Positions 25,101 through 37,192 of a DNA stretch of 64,000 nt are shown here, piece after piece. The position numbers and the translations under genes are program-made. The notes beneath the pieces are model-generated. The model did not search any database and had not been told where the DNA came from. It saw nothing but the letters and a program-made list of their open reading frames with translations. This stretch comes from Lumbricus terrestris. Its lineage: Eukaryota; Annelida; Clitellata; Crassiclitellata; Lumbricidae. The stretch covers positions 17,673,433-17,737,432 of the forward strand of contig OX457036.1 in assembly GCA_949752735.1 (NCBI GenBank), given 5' to 3'. How positions within the stretch are numbered: the first letter of the stretch is position 1; the number at the start of each line of letters is the position of its first letter.

Positions 25101-25321
25101 CAGCCTGTGTTGTGTGTGTCAACCACACAACGTGCAGGCACGCACGCACACGAAATGTAGCTGTATTGTAGCGCTATATGAATTGAAATTGCACACACGG
25201 TAATGTACGCGTATAATATGAACGAACAGGACAACGAAACATAGTCAAAGCCACAATCATGCACACAAATCCATGCGGAGAATCTAGCAATTCTTGACCT
25301 GAACTTGCCTTGTTACATGCT

Positions 25322-25412
25322 TAACGACACTGCCATATCAAAGATGATTAGTGTCGCCCTCCTCCTTTATCCAGGCTTGGGACTGACGTTGGCAGAGAAC
25401 AACCAGTGACGT
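25322..25412 (+). repeat. Dispersed repeat family C, copy 2
   Basis: GATTAGTGTCGCCCTCCTCC and TTTATCCAGGCTTGGGACTG, followed by the CAGAGAACAACCAGTGACG end. Family A begins about 25 bases downstream. Confidence 0.87.
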
Positions 25413-25439
25413 AGAACACCACTCACCTTAAGAGACACT

Positions 25440-25612
25440 ACTCTGCCACCTCGGACCATTTGGTAACCGACTACAATCGACTACGAACTACTCTTACAGT
25501 ACTGGGCAAGCCCCCTCTGACTAGATGCAGCGCTCGTGAATAGGCTGGTGCCCTGCGCTTGACTTTCGAGTAGCGCTTTAGAAATTTTGAGAATACGATT
25601 ACGGGAAATGTA
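25440..25612 (+). repeat. Dispersed repeat family A, copy 3
   Basis: Head CTCTGCCACCTCGGACCATT; body CAGCGCTCGTGAATAGGCTG and GACTTTCGAGTAGCGCTTTA; ends TTTTGAGAATACGATTACG. Followed by a short GAA tract. Confidence 0.85.
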
Positions 25613-25689
25613 CCTGAAGAAGAAGAAGAAGAGGACGAAGACAACGGTGGAAGCGGAGGAGGAAGAGGAACTGGAGGAAGGGAGGATGG

Positions 25690-26494
25690 TTTGCAGAACA
25701 ACGACGAGCAGAGTTCAGAGCTGTGTGTAGCCGTCGTCCCTGTCCTACACCCGATTAATATAATATTATGCGTCCGTCGCCGGATGATAAGAGAGGCAGA
25801 AGATGTCTCCGTCCTGTCGTCGACAGCTCCGTTGACAATGCTACTACAGCCTCAGCAGCTGACGAATTTCCTCCTCATCATCATCAGCATCCTGAACCCA
25901 CGTCCAGAATGGATCCAGCACCACTGCCACCGCCACCACCAGCAGCAGCAGTACCAGCGGCTGCACCCGTCCTGCTGCACCGGAGCCCACTGCCTAGGCA
26001 ACCAATCGGAAATGCTAAAGCCAAGCCCGCTCTCGCCCTCCCCTGCTTCTCTTGGCTTTCAAAAGCGCACTCCCATTGCAGCAGTTGCCCTTGAAGCAAT
26101 GCCCAACAGTACAGGACACGGTTAGAAAACCCATTAGACATTTTGCACACGATGACGAACTCTCCGTATCCAGCCAAGTGCAGTTTTCTTCTTCTGCTGC
26201 AGCAGCGCACGCCTACCAACTAAACCGCACCGCGTACTCGTACACTGAGACCAACTGCATCCTAGACAGCCTTACAGATTCAGATGCGATTACATCTTTC
26301 CACGACTGCTGCTGGCGCAGAATACGTCTGCTGACGCAGCAGCAACCCTTTTCCTTTCCCTTCCCTTCTCTACCCCTCCTCCTCCTGTTTCCTCCTTCCT
26401 CCTTCCTCCTCCTCCTTCTACTCATAATATTGGGCTGCATGCATTCTACGCGCAGCTCTACCGCAACAAAATCAGCTGCATTAGCCTTAGTCTT

Positions 26495-26533
<39 letters not shown>

Positions 26534-26690
26534 GCGGCAGCAGAGGCAGCAGCATAAGCAGCAGCTGTAGCACAAGCACATGGATGCAAGGCTTTGTGGC
26601 CTCTGCCGTCCGCTGGTCCAGAGCTTTGGCGGTTGAGGCCATCGGGCTGTTAGCCAAATCTGAGACGGCGTTGTTAATCAATCAGCCATC
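25690..26690. other. GC-richer block with overlapping ORFs and a CAG tract
   Basis: Open frames of 108-172 codons overlap on both strands. The plus strand gives Pro/Ala-rich (25768-26094) and Gln-rich (26052-26570) peptides, the minus strand a Gly/Ala-rich one (25884-26219). Composition differs from the AT-rich flanks, so it could hold an untranslated or 5' exon, but I recognise no domain and see no consistent splice model. Confidence 0.3.
26498..26562. repeat. CAG trinucleotide repeat
   Basis: About 12 pure CAG units, then CGG/CAG/AGG-interrupted ones. Confidence 0.96.
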
Positions 26691-26699
26691 ACCCCTACC

Positions 26700-26790
26700 T
26701 TCTCCTTCCCTCTCCCCCGTTCTCTTCACAATATTTCCTCCCTCCCTCCCTCCTTCCCTCCGTCCCTCCATCCCTCCCTCGGTCCGTCCC
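26700..26790. repeat. CCCT-rich simple repeat
   Basis: (TCCC)n-like tract. Confidence 0.85.
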
Positions 26791-26879
26791 TTCTCTCCTC
26801 TTTTCTCTAAAAGACACCAGCATGGTGCTATAAAAATTCAAGTCGTCTACAATTATTCAAAGTCAATGAAGTCATGACA

Positions 26880-27540
26880 TAATTACGTGGATAAGTTATT
26901 CTTCACTAGGTCGTTCAGTTCCTTTGGCGTGAAAATGACGCCGTATACGCTAGTGAACCCATTTTATCGCATCTTGGAAATCTATCGGTTTAACATTCTA
27001 AATTGGTCGCCAAATTGCAGAGGTTTTAGCGTTCATCGCACGTAGACCTAAATCGGATTGACGAAAGGAATTCTTACTAAGTCGGATTGATTAATATAAT
27101 CTTTGCTTAAATAGACTTGGGATCGATGAAAAGATTCTTGCTGAAGTTGGAGCTGGATTGATGAGCATTCGTTATTTAATTGCTATTTAAATGGAAGTTG
27201 GCTTGATAAAAAATAGTAGGCCTAGTAGTTGATCACACACATATATATATATATATATATATACTGGATTGATAAACTATTTCTTGTCTAAATGGAAGCT
27301 GATTGTCAAAAAAGAATCCATGCCAAAGTAGAAGTGGAATTGATAAAAATTATTATGCTGCGAACGATAAAGCAATTAATGATTGCCAATACGATTACCA
27401 ATGCTCAATGCTCAATGTGTGTCCTGCTTATTATGTTGAATGCAGAGTTTGAAATACCGGGGTTTGGAAGAGTTCAACCCCCACCCAGATTAATTATCTT
27501 AGGCCCAAACAGCAAAATCTTCCTTGGACACCATAAATCC
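26880..27540. other. Anonymous sequence
   Basis: AT-rich, with a short AT tract near 27240. Diverged phrases around ATTGATAAA/CTAAATGGAAG recur, suggesting an old tandem repeat of 60-80 bases. No gene seen. Confidence 0.35.
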
Positions 27541-27545
27541 ACGTG

Positions 27546-27590
27546 CAGGGTGGGCCAAAAAAGTTGAAGATTACTTGTTTGGCCCACCCT
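27546..27590. mobile_element. Fused pair of CAGGGTGGGCC transposon ends
   Basis: CAGGGTGGGCCAAAAAAG and the complementary TTTGGCCCACCCT face each other with fewer than 20 bases between them. The termini are those of the 6614-7639 element, so this is a near-empty foldback remnant. Confidence 0.65.
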
Positions 27591-27661
27591 ATTGATCAAA
27601 GTCTGACCACCATTAATTTTTCCACAATTCTTATGTGTGTACGTATACTTGTTATAGCCTA

Positions 27662-27720
27662 GTTCATTCATTCATTCATTCATTCATTCATTCATTCATT
27701 CATTCAGTCATTCATTCAGA
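27662..27720. repeat. (ATTC)n microsatellite, SINE tail
   Basis: About 13 ATTC units abutting the 3' end of an inverted family B SINE fragment. Confidence 0.95.
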
Positions 27721-27725
27721 GCATT

Positions 27726-27960
27726 TAATTAGCGCCCCTTCAAGAAACTACTCAGAGGCGCTCCCAGCCCAAACACGAACAAAGAAAAAAAACTTGGGAG
27801 ACTTATAGAACCCAGCCGGATGGACCACAAGTAGAGAGCGAAGCGTAACCTGGAGGTCGTTCCAGACAGTAGACCCATGACCGAGAAAGCACGGCGCTGC
27901 TTAATAGCTAAGCGAGCCCGCGGGACCATCCGAAGCTCACCAGTAGCCGAAGCACCTGAA
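27726..27960 (-). repeat. SINE family B 3' fragment followed by another repeat body
   Basis: AGCGCCCCTTCAAG and CTCAGAGGCGCTCCCAG are the SINE 3' end. The adjoining 27780-27950 block, with TGGAGGTCGTTCCAGACAG, looks like a separate interspersed repeat that I cannot name. Confidence 0.6.
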
Positions 27961-27964
27961 TTTC

Positions 27965-28280
27965 ACCTACTTTTGTTCCATGCATTTTTTTACTTCTCAT
28001 TTTTCTTGTCTGTGCTAGTGAAATAGGCTAACATCATCACAGTCGTTGTCTTTCTCAGACAGCGACATCTCATTGTGCAGTTCGCACAGTTGCATCTTCA
28101 TCATCACTTGCCTCGATCATACTAATCACGCATTAATGGCAACCAAAACAGCTTCAGCAGTATCAAGATGACCTTAGACAACCATACATCAAGTCCTGCA
28201 AGCAATCGAACCTGAAACCTGATGCGCATTTAAATGTACACTCAGTTCACAAGATCTCTGGATCACGTTTGTTTGTAGTT
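27965..28280. other. Anonymous sequence
   Basis: No gene or repeat recognised. Confidence 0.35.
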
Positions 28281-28284
28281 TGTA

Positions 28285-28497
28285 GATTGTATGTGCACTT
28301 GTTATAGCGCCCCTTCAAGCTCTCTCTACTCAGAGGCGCTCCCGAATGCAGAGCGGACACTGCATCGAAGTTTCACGCCGAAGCGCTGAGCAATTGTGAA
28401 TGAAGGACTTGCCCAAGGTCCTTACGCGGCTAGGTGGATTCGAACCTCGAACCTTCCGGCTTCAAGGCAACGACGCCACCACTATACCACCGCGCCC
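28285..28497 (-). repeat. tRNA-derived SINE family B, full-length inverted copy
   Basis: Read on the minus strand: GGGCGCGGTGGTATAG head, B box GGTTCGAATCC (28436-28446), body and TATAACAAGTGCACAT tail, collinear with 24637-24845. Confidence 0.92.
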
Positions 28498-28499
28498 CA

Positions 28500-29190
28500 C
28501 AAGATGACAAGTTAATTGATCAACTCAGAAACTGAAAAGGAATATTATTATTTGCACAGAGATTCGCTCAATTATGCGATGATTTCACAAAACAAACCAA
28601 AACAATATCCGTAAATTGGATTTTTAACGCTTTTTCTTTCGATAAAAGGTCTTAATTTCAATTGCTGGCATACTTACTCGCATCCACAATAGTCCTGTTT
28701 AACTGCCAAAGTCCTCAGATGCATGCCAAACAGCAGATCATTTAAATGCACATCAGCTCTCGGCTTAGTAAGCTGAGGCACACATTTCACGCGACTCAGA
28801 CCGGTTGTGCATTTTAATGCACGTTTGATCTCAGGAGGTCATATAGCTGACAGTAATTTGACTAAAGATTAATATTATACATAATATTGTGGAGAATGTA
28901 ACTCGAGATGAAATGCGACGGATAATAATATCGTTGATTTTTATCCGCCGGAGGGTCGACCAGCATTAAGGAGTTGTTTACAGCTGACTAAAGTGCTGCC
29001 ATTGAGGCTACAACTCTGTGGGTATAATATATAATATAGGAGACTCTATGACCTCTAGTTCGTCCTCCACCGATGAGTGTATCATACTCCTTGCCCTTCC
29101 CCTAGAGACTGGAGCATTTAACCTCTCCCCCACAGTCGGGTCTCTCTATATTTGAAATGTGCCTATTGGAAGTTTTTGGAACCTCACAAA
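28500..29190. other. Anonymous sequence
   Basis: Unique sequence. A short imperfect palindrome of TTTAAATGCACA / TGTGCATTTTAA lies at 28740-28815. No gene seen. Confidence 0.35.
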
Positions 29191-29191
29191 C

Positions 29192-29611
29192 TCAGAGAGC
29201 GAGAGAGTGAGAGAAACAGACAGACAGACAGACAGAGAAAAAGAGAAAGAGAAAGAGAGAGGCAGAGCGATTTATAGATGGACAGATTGACAAGACCGAC
29301 AGACTGACTGACAGACACACGGACGAACGAACGGACGGACGGGCGGACGGACAGACAGGCAGACAGAGAGATAGATCGATACATAGATGGATGGATGGAT
29401 GGATGGATGGATGGATGGACGGACAGACATACAGAGAGACAGACAGACAGACAGACGGATGGATGGATGGGTGGATGGATGGATGGATGGATGGATGGAT
29501 GGATGGAGGGATGGAGGGATGGACGGACGGACGGACATACAGAGAGACAGACAGACAGACGGATGGATGGATGGATCGATGGATCGATGGATCGATAGAT
29601 AGACAGATAGA

Positions 29612-29679
<68 letters not shown>

Positions 29680-29708
29680 TAGACAGATAGATAGATAGAT
29701 AGATAAAT
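29192..29708. repeat. GAGA/GACA/GATG/GATA compound tetranucleotide array
   Basis: Over 500 bases of tetranucleotide repeats that switch between GACA, GACG, GATG and GATA blocks. Both-strand ORFs (poly Ser-Leu-Ile, Asp-Gly-Trp-Met) are artefacts. Confidence 0.97.
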
Positions 29709-29981
29709 GGAAATTTTTACGATCGCTGGATCAGAAAAGCCTGGCTCCTGTGATGAAGTAATTGGTGAGGTCAATGATAGACTGCTCCATGAAGATAATT
29801 ATACCAGTACGATTGCATTAAACCTCGGAGTCATAGATATGCAATCAAGTATAAATAGCGTGTCGAAATGATTGAGTCCCATAAACAATGTCTTAATTGT
29901 AGCATATGTTGATCTTTAAAAACTCTCCATTTTGCGTCAACGGTGTCTTTATCATATCGGCTAATTTTTTCAGTACTTTCC

Positions 29982-30240
<259 letters not shown>

Positions 30241-30244
30241 AACT

Positions 30245-31118
30245 ATTCTCTTACACTTCATAGAGAGTTTACATGAGTAAGGCCTATTTCTTGCAGATTC
30301 ATTTATCACATTTGACTAGTCTACTTATAAATAGATAAGTACATCCACCATGCAGGTTCTTTTATGAAGCGATTTGCACGCTAAACTGGTGTTGATGACC
30401 GTGGCAACAGTTTTTGGCCGTAGTGGTGGCGGTTATGGTGGTAGGCACTGGTAGCGGTATCGTTAGCAACTCAAAAACTCTTTTATATCCGTCTTTTATC
30501 CCTGTAGTCTATCATCAATGTGAGTACGAAAACATAAATAGGTCTTCGTACGTACGCTTCACTTCGTCAGTTTATCACCGAACCTGACCTCCACTCTTCT
30601 CATGCATGTGGCTCCTTTCATATCATACATGTAAGCGCCGGTTAAAAAGTGTATGTATATGAATTCATGCATGCAGCAGCCTTTATGTGTCGTTGAGTTA
30701 TAACGCGATCTTTCTGCATTGCATTAGTTTAATGTACTTTTGAAAGGTTGATGAACGAATGGAATGCACCAGAATTTATGCAGCGCTGAGTGTAGGGAGG
30801 GGGATTCCATAGGCAGAGGGATTTGTGGAGAGGCTACAGAAAGTAAGAGATATGTTGACTTCAGAAGCATATATAGTTTAGATAGCCTTATGTCGACCTA
30901 GATTCCATTTCATGGGCATCCGAAAGAGACTGCCTTTTGACTTATTCCCACGCAAATACAAAATGCATTAGACCTACTATAGCGAGATTCGAAAGAGAAA
31001 ATAAATTAGGCCGTAAGTGTGCTGAAAGGATTTATAGCCAACATAGGTTTATAATCCTGAATCATATAGGCCTAAACCTGGCTATTTTTAAAGAATTCAT
31101 GTCCATTAAATAATAATT
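30245..31118. other. Anonymous sequence
   Basis: No gene or repeat recognised apart from a GGTGGC-rich patch near 30420. Confidence 0.4.
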
Positions 31119-32154
31119 AGGGTGGGACGGGGTAAGATGGACAGTGAGGTAAGATGGACACCCAACACAAAAATCAAAGAAAAGTCAACTTCTTAATGTC
31201 CATCATACCCCGATCATGGGGTAAGATGGACACCGTCTTTCGACTAGTTAATAAAATACACGCGGTCGGGTACCAGCGTACTGAAAGGGGTGTGGCCTGT
31301 CGGTGATTGTCAGATGTAGGAGGAAGGCGTGTTTTGGCGAAAGTCAAATAAGAAGCTCAGTCAAAAGGCTAAGGAAATTCTGTAGACAGTAATTGTTCAT
31401 GGGTTATCACCAATATTTTATTTAATAGAGATGTATATCGGCTTGTTATTAAGCGCATTAAAACAGACTCCTCGTGGTCGCATACGTGTCACTGCCTGTG
31501 ATACTCAAGGTTAGGGTGTCTGCCCATCGTATACCCTGCAAGAAGGGGTAAGATGGACACGATGTTTATCACCGAATTTTTGTAATTCACAACAGATTAC
31601 TCAACAACTCGGTATTTATTTTGACGCTATAGGGAGGCCCTCGTTTCATTTTGGTCGTTCATGTTGTGGTATATGTTTTAAAAAATTTAACAAAAGAAGT
31701 AGTGCCCATCTTACCCCACGAAAGTGCTACGTACGGTATTGTAGGATATGGCAGGTTCATTGACTTCTTTAGGTACAAGCCACGATATCTGAACGATTTT
31801 TTTATTATGAGCGACAACTGGCATCACGCACACTTATAATTGTGTAGTCTCTGTTAAAAAATGTAAGTGAATATAATATATTGTAGAGCTGCAAGTCTCA
31901 TGCACCTACCCATCTTACCCCCCACATTGTGTCCGTCTTACCCCCCGCCGGGTAAGATGGACATGACCAGAGGAGGTCATACTTGGATGCAAATTGCAGG
32001 AATATGCTCAATCAGTGAAGACTTTTTACCACTGGTTAACAATACTTTGATACTTGCCTACAATAACATGCTTTAAAACATGTTAAAAGTTTACAACTAT
32101 TTTCATTATTGACCAAACATTGCTTAAGGGGTCCAACTTCCCCCTCTTTACCCT
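31119..32154. mobile_element. Inverted-repeat element rich in GGGGTAAGATGGAC
   Basis: Imperfect inverted ends AGGGTGGGACGGGGTAAG...GGAC and (complement) AGGGTAAAGAGGGGGAAG...GGAC. The word GGTAAGATGGACA occurs repeatedly in both orientations inside (about 31130, 31150, 31218, 31546, 31905-31965). The flanking duplication is unclear (ATT at most). The family is not assigned and no transposase is readable. Confidence 0.6.
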
Positions 32155-32155
32155 A

Positions 32156-32960
32156 TTATCTATCTCGAGCATTTATCATTATTGTGTACAAAGCTCGAGC
32201 TAGGGTACGTACCATACGTATTCTATTTTAGGGTACGCGTAGCCTGTAGGCCTACCTTGAGCTATGATTGTGTATGTTCTTACAATGAATTTAGGCGCTT
32301 GGATGTTTAATTCATCCATTGATTATTTAGTTAATTTTATTAGCTAATTATAATAAGTATTTTAAATCGTCACTTCCTTAATTCATTCATATAGGCCTTA
32401 GACCTAGCTAACTTTACCAAATATATTTAGGCGAATACAGTCTATAAATACAGGTCTAGGCCTAATAGTTATCGTTCAAAGCTCAAAACTCGTGACCTCA
32501 ACCCTCTGCCAGTCAAGAATATGCTTAATATTGCATCAACGTTATGAATGACAGCTCATCTATCTGCCCTTCGATCGTTGAGTGACGCATAGGGTGGTAT
32601 ACCCTACTGAGAAGGATCTGATGCGACCTATCTCGTCTACCACTACACGTCCTCTCCGCTCTTTAAAGTGCCATGATCTTCTATAGTAGGCCTACAGCCC
32701 CTGCTATGGTCTATGGTCTCGGATTGACACATCCCAGCATCACATCTCAGCATTACATCTCAACATCGTGCCCAAGCCATAATATAATTGTTCATGAGTT
32801 CCTAAAAACTACGATTATTTGGGATGTGTCGACCAAGAACGACAGATACTTTTCAACTGTCTAACCGTGCGTTGTTCGAATAGGTATAGCCAACGGCTAC
32901 ACTGGGATATGTCCGGATATGAGTAGATCTAAACATAGGCTCTAATTGAAGACAAATTGC
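32156..32960. other. Anonymous sequence
   Basis: No gene or repeat recognised. Confidence 0.4.
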
Positions 32961-32965
32961 TGTCA

Positions 32966-33070
32966 AAAGGGCGACTTCGATCGAAAGGGCGACCATCAAA
33001 AGGGCGAGTTCAAAAGGGCGCCGCTTACAAGGGCGCCTGTTCGAAAGGGCGCCGATAAAAAGGGCGAGCA
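32966..33070. repeat. AAAGGGCGACC short tandem repeat
   Basis: About eight degenerate units of 11-16 bases centred on AAAGGGCG. Confidence 0.85.
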
Positions 33071-33446
33071 AAACACAAGTATTTTCTATAGAAATAGGCC
33101 TACAGGAAACATATCACCGTTATGTCTTGCTTGGCATAATTCTCCAATGACTGGAGGCGTGTTATAATGAGTCCCATCAAAATAGTTAGCCTATCGGTAG
33201 GCTACACCACGTAAAAGAGGAATTCGGAGCGATAAATCTGACCCCTCCCCTACTTTCTACAGGGCAGAGCAACGTCTCCAATTTCTTCGAGTAATTTCTC
33301 CTGTATCAGAATTACCAGCGAGATAAGAAGGCAGAAAGACGACTCGCTTCCCACGATCCCATCCTACCATCCGACCGACTGCACGTCGTGGCTGCAGGAG
33401 CTTCGTTCGGGGGCGTTGATAGACGCGCCTTTTACTTCTAAGACGG

Positions 33447-33549
33447 TTGTTTGATCGTGATTTCTCTATGATCAGCTCAGCACAAAAACATCCGTCAGAC
33501 TCTGACAGGGAATCCAGCGAGGGAATGCCCTCCGGCGATCCCCGATGCG
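33447..33549 (+). other. Possible isolated coding exon
   Basis: ATG-led frame MFDRDFSMISSAQKHPSDSD continuing to GDPRC, followed by a GTACGT donor-like site at 33550. It lies in GC-richer sequence. No partner exon, domain or family is recognised. Confidence 0.18.
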
Positions 33550-33904
33550 TACGTATGATATGCCAGGTTACAGTCTGTCTGCCATTGCATGATTACTGCG
33601 AGCGAATGCACCTGTGGAGCCTCGCCAAGATAAGGTATGGTAGGGTATGGTGTGGAGAGGTAAGTTAACGTAAATGAAAGGTATGATAGATGGGGGAGGT
33701 AAGACGAGCAGATCAAAAGATCTAAAATAGGCCTATGGTACAGTAACGTGCATAAAGATAAGTAACTGTTATGCGTATATAGACCCAGCCGCCCATTATG
33801 ACAAAAGTAGAAACGGTTAGGGAAGAGAAGGTATATATAGGATCGAGAGAAGAGGATTGGCTAGATAAGGTAAGACATGGAAAGATAGGAGAAGACAAGA
33901 TGAG

Positions 33905-34050
33905 GGTTGAGAGTTGCCGGGGTCCGGGGTTTCAACATCATACCGTAGTCTTTCATAGGGCCTATAGTCAAGTCTTCCTTTCACAACCGAACTCCACATC
34001 GATCATGGCCTAACCCCATCATTTAATTTTCTGCAATAATAATTAAACAT
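33905..34050 (+). repeat. SINE family D, diverged copy
   Basis: GTCCGGGGTTTCAAC (B-box-like), then CCGAACTCCACATCGATCAT and TTTAATTTTCTGCAATAA, resembling the body at 18265-18370. Confidence 0.5.
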
Positions 34051-34059
34051 CATACAGAA

Positions 34060-34635
34060 GGGTATCTTCTGTCTGCAGCTGAACCAACTGTCAACCGAAA
34101 TCGAGTGCTATTTCAAAATGAGTCGGGGGTCACTTATGACGCCTAGTATAGATACATGTTTGTAAACAATAAGCTGCATATATAGCATCAGCGGTCATCT
34201 GGCTAGGCCCAGGTTGACTTCCTGCTTAACTGGTCGTCTGAGAAAGCATACGACATGTCGCGCGTTATTAGGACAACTGCAGCGAAATATTTCTAAGAAG
34301 ATGTCTCTGGTGTAATAGCCTATATCTGCTGAAATTGTACAGATGGCGCACCACTGATTGTCAAACATAGGATCGTTGTCAACTGTCATTACAATGGCAA
34401 TGATAAGCACAATGTAATCATAATGTCGGAAGCCAGTCTGACTTCTCTAATCTGCAGTTGATAAGAACGCATTGACAAGAGGGTCAACGCTAAGTCAAAG
34501 ATAAAAAATTTCAAAGTAGCATGGCTTAAGTCTTGACTTAAATGACTGTTTAATATATTGATGAAAAATAGGTATTAATAATTTAATACTAAATTATATT
34601 GCAGCAAAACTAGAAGTTGGACCTTTGTCGCTGTT
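34060..34635. other. Anonymous sequence
   Basis: No gene or repeat recognised. Confidence 0.4.
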
Positions 34636-34639
34636 TAAC

Positions 34640-34735
34640 GACACTACCATTTCAAAGATGATTAGTGTCACCCTCCTCCTTTATCCGGGCTTGGGACTGG
34701 CACTGGCAGAGCGCGACCAGTGGCGGGGTTCTAGA
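34640..34735 (+). repeat. Dispersed repeat family C, copy 3
   Basis: CGACACTACCATTTCAAAGA, GATTAGTGTCACCCTCCTCC and TTATCCGGGCTTGGGACTGG. It is flanked by copies of AGAAGTTGGA (34609, 34731, 34771). Confidence 0.87.
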
Positions 34736-34739
34736 AGTT

Positions 34740-35390
34740 GGACGAGCAATGAAAATATTTATAGTCCAAGTAGAAGTTGGATGAGCGTGGGAACATGGTC
34801 TTGATCTAACAACATAAACAACGGTTTAACCTTAAACTGTACCTTGGCTGAAATCTGAAATATGTTTGAAATGATTTACAAAGCTATTTGTTGCATTGAA
34901 AGTGAAGAAATAATAAGTAGAATGCCAAAAATTCGTGCTCATAATCATATAATATATCACTTGCATAATCACATAAGTCACACATACGTTTAAATTTAGA
35001 ATAACACTTTACATACAATACAAAAGTATGTCAAAGAATAAAAACTATTCATTATACACTTGGCATATACATATACACCCACCCACTCATGTAATCAGGA
35101 GCATGCTGAAGTATTAATTTTACATTTTAACAGAAGCGTGGATTATAATTATCTTATAAGAGTTACAACAGATATCGTGTCTCACACAATTAAAAAATCT
35201 AATTTCAAACGGACTTATTTCTCATACAGTTGCAACTTTCCTTCAAAGCTAATACGACGATTGTCACCAAAATTACAAACTATGCACTCAAAATGATCCA
35301 TGTATAGAAATGGCCTGCTCATTGCTCAATAACCTCCTTAAAACATTTAACGGACTGCAGGTGAACACTGAAAAAGATTAGAATTACAGG
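34740..35390. other. Anonymous sequence
   Basis: AT-rich. No gene or repeat recognised. Confidence 0.4.
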
Positions 35391-35394
35391 AAGG

Positions 35395-35525
35395 GTAGGG
35401 GTTCAGCCTCCATAGCCTTTCCTAGAACCCACAGTAAGGTCTTCATTGCGCATCCCAGCTCCACTTAAATCAACGTCTGACCCTCCCTCCCGCTATTTTT
35501 CTACAATTCTCATACTCACTGAAAT
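35395..35525 (+). repeat. SINE family D, copy 2 (body)
   Basis: CACAGTAAGGTCTTCATTGC, CCCAGCTCCACTTAAATCAA and TTTTTCTACAATTCTCATAC match 18265-18370. The B-box area GGGGTTCAGCC is decayed. Confidence 0.75.
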
Positions 35526-35529
35526 ACAA

Positions 35530-37190
35530 TACTAAACGAATCAACAATAGGCTACAATTAGTCACTGGTACATTTGAGTCACAAAACCAGATGACAATAA
35601 CAATTGCAGGGTAAACAACAAGATCATCAATGACAACTCTCCGACAGCTGCAAGGTCAAATTGGAAAGGCTGGATATGTTTGAACGAACAGCTGGACACT
35701 TTCTCCAACTGTATTTGAACTGCTAAGTAAAATTTCATGTATCAAAATGAAATCGTGTGTAGTAGCTGTGGCAATTTCTCAAAAGCAATCAGCTCTGCAC
35801 ATTCTAGACATGTCAACTGGAGCACTGTGTAATAAAACACTAAGTTCAGACCCTGGTAGTAGCAGGTAGTGGTAGTGCACTGTGGTGGTATTAACTGAAT
35901 TAAGTATACTAGCAATATTTCACTCAGAAACAATTCGAAATTATTAAGAAACAGTTCTAAAATAATTAATAAAAAATTTGTCGAACAGAAATAACAGCAT
36001 AAAATGCAAAATCAATAAAAGGAACACATAAAAAAAACTCAGTCATGACAATCAATACAAGTAATTTAATTAGCATTATCAATCAAAGACAATCAACCTG
36101 ATTGATCAATAATTGTTGACATCATAATATAAGAATCGTGCAATTCATGATCACTTCACAAACTCTTGATCTATGATGCAGATATGCATATCTACATCCA
36201 TACAAATAAAATTCCACAGCAAAAAGTGAAAGTTTTGTTTCAGATATATAAAATCTGACAAAACGTCAATCCACATTTTCACAGTCATAATTATACAGCA
36301 ATTTAGGATACTGTGCTTAATTTACTGAAGAATCACAAGAATCTGTCTTCTCCTATGTTTTTGGCAACTTTTAACGCTGGATGCCCACCCATAGGGGCAA
36401 GAAGGGGCACATGTTTCTTTGGAAAATTGACACCAATTTTTAGACTACTACTTTCTTCTTGGTTTAAAAATGTCTCTGCATTAAAGCACCAATGATACTA
36501 ATGATATTAATGATACTAATGATATTAATGATACTAATGACATGCACAAAGTGAAACTGACAAATTTACATTTAGAAACCTCTATGAAAAAACTCCATAT
36601 TCTTAATTTCCTGCTTTGCATTTTTCAAGCTCTTGCTAATTAATAAAAAATTGTTTCGTGACCATTGTGTTTGCCTCTCTTGGAAAATATCTGCAGGCTC
36701 CCATGTCTTAAACAATGTTTCAGAATATGTTAGCTCATAGGTTGCAAGTTCCCAAAGTTCCCATTCTAACAAAGGATATCTTTAATGCTTTAGCGACAAG
36801 ACACAATTGTTCCAAGTCCCATTTAGTACACTATCGTCATTAAAGTGTAATGAGGTTGCCTAACATGCTATATAATTGTTCGCAAAAAGCATACAAAACA
36901 TACACATACCCAATAACACGCCGGTTCATGTGGTGCTTGCTTCATAATATGCAAAGGTTTGTAAATATAACCATCTTTAGAACCAATACTCGGCTCAATG
37001 TTGCATGTCAAATTTTTAAATGCTTCTATTCGTCGTTAAAAAATATCAGCTTTATGAAAATGAAGAGCAAATGAACGTTTATCGTTTTTTTATTAAGAAC
37101 ATCTTAATTGAGGGTTGTTATTTAATTCAATCCTTAATCAATTTTAACCACCACAGTAAATTTTACCCAAATATCAGCAGTACTTTATGT
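35530..37190. other. Anonymous sequence with a small tandem repeat
   Basis: AT-rich unique sequence. At 36494-36541 there are about three copies of TGATACTAATGATATTAA. No gene supported. Confidence 0.4.
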
Positions 37191-37192
37191 TG

